DNA of 64,000 nt from Dictyobacter aurantiacus (GCF_003967515.1 NZ_BIFQ01000001.1:4774001-4838000), one strand, 5' to 3'; positions 41,780 through 51,344 are shown, counted from the first letter of the stretch. Numbers and translations: made by a program. Notes: generated by a model not told the origin, from the letters alone.

Positions 41780-42403
41780 ATGGAGGTTAGTGAGCACCAG
41801 TTAGATCGTGCCCGCCAGGGTGATGCCGAGGCGTTAAGTATACTTTATAACCGTTTCTTACCTGGCGTATTTGGATATATTGCGACACGTGTACCTGATC
41901 GTAGCACTGCAGAGGATTTAACTTCAGAAGTGTTTTTGCAAATGGTCGAGGATATTCATCGGCTACGCGCAAAAGACGAACAGACATTTATTGCATGGCT
42001 TTTTAGTATTGCTCGTGTAGTCGTTGCTGCCTATTATCGCAAACGCGAGAAACAACCGGTACAGGTTTCGCTGCTCCCAGAATTCTGGGAACAAGAGCCA
42101 GAGGAGAGTTTGTCAAAGATAGAGAGCTCCTCTGATACTGATCCTATACGCTGGGTGGAGATGCGTGAAGATTGGCATGTCGTTGTTCAGGCTATTAATC
42201 AATTAACTGAAGAACAGCGTCAAGTGCTGGTTGGTCGATTGATCATGGGATATGATGTGGCTTCTGTAGCCCGTATAGTCGGGAAAAAATCTAATGCAGT
42301 AAAAGCTTTGCAATTTCGTGCATTGCAAAGATTGCAAAGAATTCTTGGAAAGCCATTCCGTCCGATCTTATCCCATACAAAGAAGCAGAAGGAAGTACAA
42401 TGA
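41780..42403 (+). CDS. ECF-type RNA polymerase sigma factor
   Basis: 207 aa. Region 2 (about 10-90: RSTAEDLTSEVFLQMVEDIH, FIAWLFSIARVVVAAYYRKR) and region 4 (about 135-190: INQLTEEQRQVLVGRLIMGY, ARIVGKKSNAVKALQFRALQ) are both present; there is no region 3. It overlaps the next gene by four bases (ATGA), the usual arrangement for a sigma factor and its membrane partner. GGAGG lies upstream of the ATG. It probably responds to an envelope signal and may control the nearby repeat-tailed secreted protein. Confidence 0.93.
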   Translation: MEVSEHQLDRARQGDAEALSILYNRFLPGVFGYIATRVPDRSTAEDLTSEVFLQMVEDIHRLRAKDEQTFIAWLFSIARVVVAAYYRKREKQPVQVSLLPEFWEQEPEESLSKIESSSDTDPIRWVEMREDWHVVVQAINQLTEEQRQVLVGRLIMGYDVASVARIVGKKSNAVKALQFRALQRLQRILGKPFRPILSHTKKQKEVQ

Positions 42404-43608
42404 AATCACTCTATGAGCACCTCAATCATCGTTTAGATCAGATCGTTTCATCTTCTCAATTGAGTGAGCAGCATCAGGATAGCTTCCAGCAATCGGCGAG
42501 TGATGAGAGAATAGATGAATTGATCGTCCTTGCCCGCAGGATACGGGAAGCGGAGGCGGTTCAGGCTTCTTCTGATTTTGCTCGAATGCTAGAGCGACGC
42601 GTGCTTCGACATCATGCAGAGCTCAAAATACAGCAAAGAGACAAAAAGTCTTCTTTATTCTCTCTATTCCGTACACGCTTTGCCTTTAGAACTGTTACGA
42701 TCTTCTGTTTCCTTTTCATTTTAGCCAGTACCAGTACATTAGTTATGGCTGCTCAGGTTACAAATCCTGATAATCCATTTTACGTGATTAAGCATTGGGA
42801 GCAGAATGTACAGCTTTCACTTGCTGGTAATGATGAGAATCAGATTACCTTGAATCTGCAGTTCGCTCATGAGCGTCTCAATACGCTCTCTTCCCTGACC
42901 AGTGCTAACCAGGCATCTGCGTATCGCCAGACCCTGGCTGATCTGGGTCAGAATATAAGTATTGCTACGTCAATTGTTGACGGTTTGCCCGCAGGCACGC
43001 AGCATGATCATCTGGCTAGAGAACTAGCCAGTTTCAAAGGAAACACTATCCATGTATTGCGCAGTTTATTGGGCAAGCTCGCTATTCCTGAGCGACTGGC
43101 AACCACTGACGAACTAGCAAATCTGGGCGATAAGGTACCTCATATAGACAGTGCTATATTGCAACTGCCTGTTCATCCTAATGATAAAGCAATTATTCGC
43201 TTTACGGGGAATAATATTGATCCAGAGGCACATCTACTGATTGATGGACAAATGGTTGACGCTAGCGGATATGTGCAGCATGGCAATATTATCTTTATGA
43301 TCGACTGGTATGGGCGTTCATATCCACATAGCCTGGGAATTATCAATCCGGATGATACTACAGCTCAAACTGCTGTTATATCTATCCAAAATAGCGACAC
43401 AAAGAGCAATCAAGGTGATAATAATGGCGATCAAAGTGGCAACAAGCCGACAGTGACGCCATCTGCGAATGGCAATAAGCCGACAGTGACACCATCTGCG
43501 AATGGCAATAAGCCGACAGTGACACCATCTGCGAATGGCAATAAGCCGACGGCGACACCATCCGCGAATGGTAACAAGCCGACGGCGACACCGCCTGCTC
43601 GTCGTTAG
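42400..43608 (+). CDS. Single-TM sigma-factor partner (DUF5667-like) with repeat tail
   Basis: 402 aa. Cytoplasmic N-terminus (about 1-90), one TM helix (about 95-118, TVTIFCFLFILASTSTLVMA), then an external DUF5667-like segment (NPDNPFYVIKHWEQNVQLSL) and a long helical region. A beta-rich part (about 255-330) precedes a tail of five 11-residue repeats (GNKPTVTPSAN), from 33-bp DNA repeats at about 43438-43600. Gene overlap and topology suggest an anti-sigma factor for the ECF protein, although no zinc-binding HxxxCxxC anti-sigma motif is seen. The hairpin downstream ends the transcript. Confidence 0.8.
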   Translation: MKSLYEHLNHRLDQIVSSSQLSEQHQDSFQQSASDERIDELIVLARRIREAEAVQASSDFARMLERRVLRHHAELKIQQRDKKSSLFSLFRTRFAFRTVTIFCFLFILASTSTLVMAAQVTNPDNPFYVIKHWEQNVQLSLAGNDENQITLNLQFAHERLNTLSSLTSANQASAYRQTLADLGQNISIATSIVDGLPAGTQHDHLARELASFKGNTIHVLRSLLGKLAIPERLATTDELANLGDKVPHIDSAILQLPVHPNDKAIIRFTGNNIDPEAHLLIDGQMVDASGYVQHGNIIFMIDWYGRSYPHSLGIINPDDTTAQTAVISIQNSDTKSNQGDNNGDQSGNKPTVTPSANGNKPTVTPSANGNKPTVTPSANGNKPTATPSANGNKPTATPPARR

Positions 43609-43615
43609 CAAAGCG

Positions 43616-43661
43616 CCCCGTATATCCTCATGACTTCAGTCATGGGGATATACGGGGTTTT
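43616..43661. terminator. Hairpin terminator between convergent genes
   Basis: CCCCGTATATCC (43616-43627) pairs with its complement (43646-43657), with an inner CATGACT/AGTCATG stem, followed by TTTT. Confidence 0.85.
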
Positions 43662-43683
43662 CCCCAGACAAAGCAGCTTCTGG

Positions 43684-45834
43684 TTAATCCCAGACGTAAT
43701 CGAAGCAGATCAATTTGAGGTCTTCGCGTTTGAGCTGGATACGTTTGCCACTATCAGCTTTCTTCTCGGGATTGCTTTCGCTGTCGATGCTCTGGACGAC
43801 GGCTAGCAGATCCCGGGCCTGACGGTCGCGTTTATAGGTCTCGTAGGCCTTGCGCAGCGTTTTGATGTAGACGCGGGGCAGGGGGACGTTGAGCTTCTGC
43901 ATGGCGGCGATCAGCTCGCGGCGGTTGAAGTCGGGACTGTTGATGTGGCCGCGCAGGGCGGTGACGATGCTCTGCTGAATGGGGTCCAGGATCTTGGGGG
44001 CCTCTTCGACGGCGACCTGTTCGAGTGAGGCCTGCAGGATAGAGTCGATGACCTTCTCTTGCAGCTCGAAGATGTTGACCTCGTCACTACCAGGGACGTA
44101 GCGGGCGGTGTCGGGCTGGCAGGCGATGTAGTTGGTGATCAGATATCTATTGTCCTCGATGTGCCTCCTGCGCGCATGTTCGCTCAGATCGACGTAGCGC
44201 CAGTAGTGCTGCCTCCTCTTGACGTCCTTGCCGGATGCGCGCTGGCTGTCGGGCGCGGTAAAGTAGAAGAAGACGCCACGGGCATCGCGGCGCAGCAGTC
44301 CGCTGTGGATGCCGTCGGGAAGGGCTTCCAGGGTCTGGCGCATGTCGCTGTTGAGCAGGCCCTTGAGGCTCTGCAGCAGGTATTCGCTGCTGGTCAGTTC
44401 GGCGAAGCGTTCCTGCTCTTCGACGACGCGGCCGTCTTCGCTCTCGATGCGTCTGAGGGTGTTGAAGTTCTGCGGATGGACGGCTTCGCCGAGGATGCTG
44501 GCGTCGTGCAGGCCGCTACGATCGATGCTGGCGATCTTCTGCGACAGGCTCTCGACCAGGCCGAGCAGGTGTTCCAGGCCGTCGTCGGGGAACATGTTCA
44601 TGATCCACAGCGTGTCGAAGCTGGTGCCGATGCGGTCGATGCGGCCGGCGCGCTGGACCATGCGGGTGGGATTCCAGTGCAGGTCGTAGTTGATGAGCAG
44701 GCCGCAGTCCTGCAGGTTCTGGCCCTCTGACAGCACGTCGGTGGAGATCAGGATGTCGATCTCGTCGCTGGTGCCGGCGATGTCGAGCCGGTTGTTGATG
44801 ATGGGGGCGAAGTGGCTGACGACCTTCGCACGCTCTTTGACCTCGGTGCCGCTATCCATGCGGCGGATGGTCGGCTCTCCGGCGCTGGCGCGCCAGCTCT
44901 CGCCCTGCTCATCCTGGGCGCACAGGTTGCGGTAGAGGTAGCGCGCCGTGTCCTTGTAGTAGGTGAAGATGAGCACCTTGCGTCCCTTGAGCTCGCCTGC
45001 CAGCAGATTCTTGAGCTGTGCCAGTTTGGCGTCGCGCTCGGGGGTGATCTCCCTGATGGCGTACCAGATGCCGCGCAGGGCGTCGACATCCTTGCGCAGA
45101 TCTTTGTGCAGGCGCTTCAGATCGTACTGCGAGGCGTCGAGGGTGGGCAGGCTCTGGATGAACTGGCTGGCCTCCTCGCTGGCGTCCAGGTCGTCGGCGC
45201 GCGAGTTGGGGGTGGCGTCGTCCTCGTCATCCTCGCTGCTGATGAAGCGCATGGCCTTCTGGAAGCTGCTGCTGTCGAGCACGGTGCCAGCCAGGATATA
45301 GCTCTCGAAGGTCTCCAGGAATTCGAGGGCGCGGCGCACGCTGATGCGAAAGGCGTCAATGCTGCTCTCGAAGCGCTTGAGGTAGCGGCTCTTGAAGATG
45401 CCGACCAGGGCCTCTTCACGTCCCTCCTCGAACTGGTCGCGCTCGATGCCGCTTTTCTTATAGGTCTCCAGGCGATAGGGGGCCAGCGAGAGCCGCTCGA
45501 CGCTGCTGACGACCTGCTGGTAGATGCCGGCGTAGGTGGCTTCCAGATTGTATCGGATCGTCTTGAGGCGGCGTTCGGGCCACTTGATGGGCTGCCCCTT
45601 GATGGTGGCGTTGGGATAGGCCTGCTTGATGAAGGGACGCGTGCGGCGGATGACGATCTCTTCCAGCAGGTTGTAGAGGGCGATGCCGCTGTCCTGCTGG
45701 CGCTGGGCGCGGCCGGCCGCCATGAAGTAGCGCTGCAGATCGCCGATGCCGGCGGCGGCGAAGAAGCTGCGGTCGCCTCCGGTGAAGAGCGCGACCTGGT
45801 TGTAGAGGTCGTAGACGCTGTTGTTGATTGGCAA
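43684..45834 (-). pseudogene. SNF2/DEAD-type helicase, N-terminal half missing
   Basis: 716 codons corresponding to the C-terminal part of a large SF2 (SNF2-like) helicase as found in restriction and phage-defence loci. It opens with LPINNSVYDLYNQVALF, equivalent to the region just after motif III (SATPINNS). Motif IV-type KVLIFTYYKDTARYL, motif V DILISTDVLSEGQNLQDC and motif VI RMVQRAGRIDRIG are intact. Walker A and DExx motifs are absent: upstream of 45835 the frame enters unrelated AT-rich sequence and meets a stop after nine codons. TTG at 45834 is only a formal start. It is therefore a truncated, probably inactive remnant. Confidence 0.85.
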
Positions 45835-46051
45835 ATCTAAACAATTTGGTGCTATAAATATTCAGGATAAAGAGCATCTTAATAGTAGAAATGGTATAGC
45901 AAAATTTAGAGAACTTATAATGTTAACTTGCTTTCTAGCATCTTTAATTCTCCAATCTTTTATACGCTTATTTTTTCTAGCAATTCAAATAAAGGTTTTA
46001 ATGTTGCATTTTTTGTGTTAGAATCTTCCGTATAAGTAAGGAGGCATAAAT

Positions 46052-47170
46052 ATGCAATTCTTTTTTCATCATGTAGGCCAAGCAGGTTCTTCAGATTTCG
46101 ATAAGACTGTTTTCAAGGATGTAGATATTGCTATTCTAAATAATAAACTGACTGCTGATATACAAGATTCTGCTATAAAAGCATTATCCTCATTATTCCC
46201 TGATGGGCATTTCAATTGTTGGGGAGTTCCAGAAGGAGCAAAGTTTGTCATAAGAAATCTCAATGCAGGAGATTATGTTCTTCTTGTAGAAAGTGCTAGG
46301 ATAGACGGTTTTATTCCCGCTTTATGTCACGTCAAATATTATATTCAATCACTACAACCTGTTTTGTCAGAAGCCCTTTGGGGCAATAAAAAATACCCTT
46401 ACATTTTCTTTTTCCAAACAGAACAATTAGAATTGCCATGGATAGATTTTTTAGAACAGGTAGAATATAAACCAAATTTCAACCCTGCAGGCAGTTTTTT
46501 ATCTATCAGAAATGAGAGAATAGCAAAATTTGGAGAAGCAGAGGGATATGCTAAATATTTACGTACTAATTATCTAAAATTTATGAGTACATTTAATAAT
46601 ATATCTTATGAAGACTTACAGAAAGAAAAGCAAAGTACTATTAAAGAGATTAGGGAAGCGCCTGAATATTATGATGCTTATAGCAAAAAGGAAGAAATAA
46701 ATGCTGAATTGGTGGAAATTCATAACCTCCTTATTGAAAATGGTGATGATCCATTGCTTACTCAGGATGTTAAAGATTCAATTCGTAGATACAAATATAG
46801 AGATATAGCTTTTTCTATATCCGTTAAGCAAGCATACAACTTTAAGTGTGCAATTTGTAGTTTAGGAGTGCGCGGTCCTAAAAATGAAACAGAAGTAGAG
46901 AGTGCTCATTTTTACCCTAAAGGACTAAATGGCAGTGATGATATTCGGAACGGTATCTGTTTATGTCGTAGACACCATTGGGCTTTTGATGTTGGTTGGT
47001 TTGCAATTTCTGATCAGTATACAGTTATGATCAATAAAAATATGCCAAATGATCCTGATTACGATTTTATTCGTGATTGGGAGGGTAAACCGATTAATTT
47101 ACCTCAAGCGAAAGCTTGTTGGCCTCATTTGAAATTTGTGAGAGAACATAGAAAAGTAATGAATTTTTAA
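46052..47170 (+). CDS. HNH endonuclease with N-terminal PUA/EVE-like domain, candidate type IV restriction enzyme
   Basis: 372 aa, strongly AT-rich coding unlike its flanks. Residues about 1-150 resemble the PUA/EVE/ASCH superfamily of modified-base readers (CWGVPEG, LNAGDYVLLVE, ALWGNKKYPYIFFF). A helical linker follows (about 155-255). The C-terminal nuclease (about 258-330) has zinc cysteines C266 and C269 (CAIC) with C305 and H308, and the HNH residues H286 (ESAHFYPK), N300 (DIRNGICLC) and H309 (RRHHWAFDVGWF). Known PUA-HNH enzymes cut DNA with modified cytosine; that activity here is inference. AAGGAGG precedes the ATG. It sits between two truncated genes. Confidence 0.8.
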   Translation: MQFFFHHVGQAGSSDFDKTVFKDVDIAILNNKLTADIQDSAIKALSSLFPDGHFNCWGVPEGAKFVIRNLNAGDYVLLVESARIDGFIPALCHVKYYIQSLQPVLSEALWGNKKYPYIFFFQTEQLELPWIDFLEQVEYKPNFNPAGSFLSIRNERIAKFGEAEGYAKYLRTNYLKFMSTFNNISYEDLQKEKQSTIKEIREAPEYYDAYSKKEEINAELVEIHNLLIENGDDPLLTQDVKDSIRRYKYRDIAFSISVKQAYNFKCAICSLGVRGPKNETEVESAHFYPKGLNGSDDIRNGICLCRRHHWAFDVGWFAISDQYTVMINKNMPNDPDYDFIRDWEGKPINLPQAKACWPHLKFVREHRKVMNF

Positions 47171-47800
47171 AGCTCTGTCTATACTTGGCAGATGCTCGAT
47201 CAAATAATAATCGGAGAAGAGCGCGCGGTTATTGAAGAACGCCTCGCTCCAATACGAGACCATGTAGGCCGAGCGCAGCCGCTCCACATAATCGAACACG
47301 CTCTCCCCATCATGGTACATAAACAGGCGCAGCACACGCATCGAGATGCGATCGGGATTGCGCCGATTCACCGTCATCGTCCGCGCATAGGGATTCTCCT
47401 TGCGCTTCTGCGCCATCCCAGGGGTCCCATCCTGCGCCTGCGCCGCATCATCGACCCCGGCCACCAGCACAAAATCGATCTGCAGATACTTTGTCGTCAG
47501 CACCAGCAAGAAATCGCCGCCGCGCTGATTAAAGACGCGCGTCAGTTCACGCGTCTGCTGCTTCGTCACCGACGGCGACCGCATCTCAAACAGAAACACC
47601 TCTAGCGTCCAATCATTGGAGAGGCGAGCCACACGCGCGATCGAAGCGATCTGATGGCGCAAATCATTGGTGATACCGAGTGACTGAGGCGTAAATGGGG
47701 TAACATCATCAGTAGCATAGCCCAGCGCAGCGAAGAAGTCCTGCACCTGCTGACGACCTGAAAGCTCCTGTACATCCCTGCGGGCAATTTCAGTGACCAT
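47171..47800 (-). pseudogene. N-terminal fragment of a large restriction/methyltransferase-like protein
   Basis: About 205 codons from ATG 47800. It reads VTEIARRDVQELSGRQQVQD, RLSNDWTLEVFLFEM, FLLVLTTKYLQIDFVLV and SYWSEAFFNNRALFSDYYLI, then breaks after EHLPSID; from about 47171 the frame runs into the antisense of the HNH gene. The pieces resemble the N-terminus of Eco57I-type N6-adenine methyltransferases in bacterial defence loci, but no catalytic motif remains, so this is tentative. It points the same way as the helicase fragment and could have been the upstream gene of the same operon, or the front of the same protein. Confidence 0.65.
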
Positions 47801-48374
47801 AGCTCATTGTCTACCTGTTCCAGGCACACAGTGCCAGAACGGTGCCAGGCTCTCGCGAGTCTAAGCACAATAAAATATTACTTATATGGAATTTATCGAT
47901 ACCAAAAATAAAAGAGGTTAATATTGTTTTTATGGTAGAGAAAGCCTAACATGCAATTAATGATATTGTCAAGCCAGAAAAGCCCATCCGGTAACATTCA
48001 TTTTGCCGCCAATCCCAATGCACCAAAAAATATAAATGCACCAACTTTTGGAGATCAATCTTTAACGATGCGTTTCGTTCCTAGAGGCGAACAATGATAA
48101 AAGAAGTCTGTAATAGATGACTTCCTGCGCATGAGACAACATCAAACATAGTAAAATTTTAAATTGCAAAATTCGCCTATAATCTATACAACACAGCCAA
48201 ATAATGGTAAAATCATGAAGATTTATTTCGCATGTGCAATGCATTACATTTTTTCTTTTCTTCGTAAAGTGTTCCAGGATGGATCCCGAGCGCTTCTCCA
48301 CGTTTATTCTACCAGTGTGAAGCTTATTAATGTATCCATCTCTGATCTATAACAATTGTAAGGAGTGTAAGCTT
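47801..48374. other. AT-rich intergenic region with a degenerate hairpin repeat
   Basis: No supported gene. 48089-48132 (GAACAATGAT...ATAGATGACTTCCTGC) is a relative of the small hairpin repeat at 40239. TGCACCAAAAAATATAAATG nearby is low-complexity. The SD AAGGAGTG of the next gene lies at 48359-48366. Confidence 0.5.
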
Positions 48375-48761
48375 ATGCCACTTGTCTCCCCCGACAACAG
48401 TGCTACATCTTCTGATGAAATCATGCGTTATCCATTTGACACGATGCGTACAGTAGCAGCCACTATTTTATCCAATGTAAGTATCGCGCTCTCAGAACAT
48501 GAAATTGCATGGAAAAAGGCGCAGGATTATGTACAATCCCTTCCAGACCCACTCCAGCCTGCATTTATGGATGTTTTAAATAAACATCAGCAAAGGATAA
48601 GAGATTCATACAAATGGCAAGAAGATTTTGCAGGTGCATTATTTAATGCAATAGATACTGTATCAAATACAGATAGCAATATCTCAACCTCATTTCAAAA
48701 AATAGACAATGCGAAGTTTACGGGATTTGGCCATGGGCATCTTATCGTAGCTGATGAATAA
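48375..48761 (+). CDS. Small helical protein, candidate partner of the WXG-type toxin
   Basis: 128 aa, not recognised by itself. It is almost entirely predicted helix (MRTVAATILSNVSIALSEHE, KAQDYVQSLPDPLQPAFMDV), with a KWQ in the middle, similar in size to WXG100/LXG-associated chaperone-like proteins. ATG 48375 follows AAGGAGTG. It lies 44 bp before the toxin-like gene in the same direction, so it may help secrete or fold it. This is inferred from position and form. Confidence 0.6.
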   Translation: MPLVSPDNSATSSDEIMRYPFDTMRTVAATILSNVSIALSEHEIAWKKAQDYVQSLPDPLQPAFMDVLNKHQQRIRDSYKWQEDFAGALFNAIDTVSNTDSNISTSFQKIDNAKFTGFGHGHLIVADE

Positions 48762-48805
48762 AAATATATGTTGTGATCAACATATAAAACAGCAGGAGTA
48801 GAAGG

Positions 48806-50203
48806 ATGGATCCAGTAGATCAAGCGATAGAAAATTACTTGATTGCTCCCCTGAGTACGTTTCTTGAACATACATCCTCAATGGATGGGGTACATTACAC
48901 TCATGTACAAAAATTTTCTGATGCTGTTGGATCGCTTTTTATCGGGTCAGATTCATTTAGTGGACCAGCGGCTGATGCGGCAGCCAATCTGATTGGAGAC
49001 TATCTACAAGCAGAAGCAAATTTTAACAGCACCGGCATTTCCGAGCGACTTAGTGATGTTAAAATGTTATGTGACGTTGCGATTAAAACACTTCAATGGG
49101 ATATGCAGGCACATTGGATTCCCTGGGTTGATTATCAGCAGCAAGCGCAACAGAAAAACTCATCTAATCCAAATCTGGCCATGGGTTTTGCAGGCATAGG
49201 TACCATAGGGATCGGAGGAGGACTACTTGGAGGATTAGAAGGTACAGCAATAGGCGCGGCTTTTTTAGAGGCTCTTATTCCAGTGGCAATTGTTGCTGCG
49301 GCAATTGGTATGTTTATTTTTAATCAGAAGGAGGAGGAAGTAACTGAAGCGATAGCTGCAATGGTTGCTCTGATCGGATCATTAGAGGTAGCCGCTGGGA
49401 CTGCTGAAATCGCGTTACCTCGTTCTCCGGCGTTAAACTCTATATCGGTTGCTATACCAAGTCCAACCGTTGGGCAAAAATCGTCTGCACAAGCTATCTT
49501 TAATAAGTGGTATGGTAAAGCGAAAGAGTTGAAGCTCTCTGATATTCTTACATTGGTCTGTCTGGGATATACGGAAGCACAGATTAATGATCTACTCATA
49601 AATTGGAACCGTTGGCAAGGCATGTATGATCAAGGGGAAACGAAAGACTCTTTGCATACCTTGATTGATCTTGCGGCTGGTAGGACAACAGATAAAAATG
49701 GCAATATTATCTCAGCTGATCCAAGTGATATGCTAGGAGCACAACGTATCCTTATTGCAATGACCCATCTCTGGACTAGCCAGGACTTTATTACAAAAGT
49801 CTCTATTCCTAGTGGAGAACCTGTTGGCCCATGGAATATCGTAGGACTCAGCGTACCAAGGCCTTCTGCGAGTGGACGTATAAATATTAGTAACGATCGT
49901 GATATAGATCTTGTTATTAAAATTAAGGCTGGTAACCAGATCCTGTTTGTTGAAGTAGGGGGAGAAAATAAAGGTGTGGAAGACCCTTATCGCTTCGCCA
50001 AACAGTTAGATGCCCTGAAGCAATCTGCAGGTACCTCCGCCAGACCCTGTGTATGTCTTATTGCACCACAACCGGGGCCGCTCGACCAACAACCGAGAGA
50101 TTTTAGAACGGCGTACAAAAGAGCAGTTAATGGAGTTGGTGAGGGAAATGTCTTTGTCATTTACCCCCAAAATTCTCAACCCAATGTGTGTGCTGCCCCC
50201 TGA
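48806..50203 (+). CDS. WXG/PPE-like polymorphic toxin with PD-(D/E)xK-type C-terminus
   Basis: 465 aa. The N-terminal ~110 residues are helical and carry SFSGPAADAAANLIGDYLQA, like the WxG-type targeting domains of type VII effectors. A Gly/Ala-rich hydrophobic segment (about 133-172) follows, then a linker with ALPRSPALNS. The C-terminal ~110 residues resemble a restriction-endonuclease-like fold: acidic DRDIDLVIKIK (D366/D368) and ILFVEVGGENK (E383), with a Gly where the catalytic Lys is usual, then helix FAKQLDALKQSAG. A nuclease toxin is the best guess. AGGAG precedes the ATG. It is followed 33 bp later by a candidate immunity gene. Confidence 0.68.
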   Translation: MDPVDQAIENYLIAPLSTFLEHTSSMDGVHYTHVQKFSDAVGSLFIGSDSFSGPAADAAANLIGDYLQAEANFNSTGISERLSDVKMLCDVAIKTLQWDMQAHWIPWVDYQQQAQQKNSSNPNLAMGFAGIGTIGIGGGLLGGLEGTAIGAAFLEALIPVAIVAAAIGMFIFNQKEEEVTEAIAAMVALIGSLEVAAGTAEIALPRSPALNSISVAIPSPTVGQKSSAQAIFNKWYGKAKELKLSDILTLVCLGYTEAQINDLLINWNRWQGMYDQGETKDSLHTLIDLAAGRTTDKNGNIISADPSDMLGAQRILIAMTHLWTSQDFITKVSIPSGEPVGPWNIVGLSVPRPSASGRINISNDRDIDLVIKIKAGNQILFVEVGGENKGVEDPYRFAKQLDALKQSAGTSARPCVCLIAPQPGPLDQQPRDFRTAYKRAVNGVGEGNVFVIYPQNSQPNVCAAP

Positions 50204-50236
50204 GATAACCAGATATGAGAAAAGGAACTTTGACTT

Positions 50237-51193
50237 ATGGGTACTTCACCATATGAAATGAAGCTCTATATACCTCGTCAGCCTCTCACATGGGAATGGG
50301 TGACAGTTATCCTTTCACAACTATGGAAACATGGAATTCACTTTACCTACCCGGCACCAGAATCCCTTACATGGGATGGAGAGCTACAGTCCACGAACAG
50401 TTACGTTCTTCACAGCACCGCTGAGACGTTTGAAGGCAAACTGAGAGAGCTTCTGGCGAAAGAGAAGACCGGGATATATCTCACCATGTGGGATGGCGCG
50501 ATCCCGTATGATCTTTTATTCTCTCTTGATCCCCATGAGGACAACAATGATGATCTCGAGCCAGTAGAAGATGCCCCTTTCGGTCATGTCTCGCTCTATT
50601 GCGATGTCACACGTAGTAACACACCCATTGTATCCAGCACCATGGAGAGCCTGTTACCGTATCTGCAAGCCTATCGTGGTTTTCTCCACTGGAGTAAGTT
50701 GCTTTGCCAGATCATAGATCCAATATACGCCCTTGGATATACCGGGATGAGCGCTATCAGCGGGATCTATGGAGAGCATGGAGATCGTCCATTGCAGGAA
50801 CAACTGGCCCGAGGAGTGCTTCCTGATATTGAAGCCATTCTCAATGGTGAAGGCAGTTGCTATCTGGCTCCTGGAGGTGCGACCTCTGAAATAGTGCAGC
50901 GAGCTCTTGCGATTCCAGATTGTATCGTGCAACGCCTCGCGAATGGGGGAGTCTTCTTCACGCGAGCATTTGCCCCATATCGTTATGAAAACAATATAGC
51001 TCAACAATACTATCTCCTTGGGGAAATGTGTCTCGGTCGACAACTCTCGGGAACATTGCCGCCAGACCTTCCTCCTTTACAGGAAACTGATGCAGAAAAA
51101 TATTTTCAATATGCCCTGACAATCTTCTCCTCAATCAATGATGAAGTTGGGATGAGGGCCGCCAGACGCCAATTGGAACGGGATACGCCATAG
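50237..51193 (+). CDS. Candidate immunity protein of the toxin locus
   Basis: 318 aa, soluble, not recognised. It starts with LYIPRQPLTWEWVTVILSQL and has a conserved-looking aromatic/acidic core (WDGAIPYDLLFSLDPHEDNN). No catalytic motif, signal peptide or TM helix. AAAGGAAC lies before the ATG. Its position right after a toxin-type gene, same strand, 33-bp gap, and its lack of enzyme motifs suggest immunity, but this is inferred from context alone. Confidence 0.5.
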   Translation: MGTSPYEMKLYIPRQPLTWEWVTVILSQLWKHGIHFTYPAPESLTWDGELQSTNSYVLHSTAETFEGKLRELLAKEKTGIYLTMWDGAIPYDLLFSLDPHEDNNDDLEPVEDAPFGHVSLYCDVTRSNTPIVSSTMESLLPYLQAYRGFLHWSKLLCQIIDPIYALGYTGMSAISGIYGEHGDRPLQEQLARGVLPDIEAILNGEGSCYLAPGGATSEIVQRALAIPDCIVQRLANGGVFFTRAFAPYRYENNIAQQYYLLGEMCLGRQLSGTLPPDLPPLQETDAEKYFQYALTIFSSINDEVGMRAARRQLERDTP

Positions 51194-51335
51194 CTGCTTT
51201 TTCAGTTAGTTATCAATCAAGTCATTGCGCATCTCTCTGCGAGAGGCGTTACATTATAGCCGATCCAGACAGACGACTCACGGCGGATTTTGCGCACGTA
51301 CGGACCTGGTTACCTTACGCCCGACCATACCAACA

Positions 51336-51344
51336 TGCTATAAT
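51336..51344 (+). promoter_or_regulatory. Extended -10 promoter for glgA
   Basis: TGCTATAAT, 33 bases before the start codon; same form as at 11367. Confidence 0.6.

Noticed and set aside
43684..45834. Complete helicase gene starting at TTG 45834
   Set aside because: All SF2 helicases need Walker A and DExx motifs upstream of this point; they are missing and composition changes abruptly at the start.
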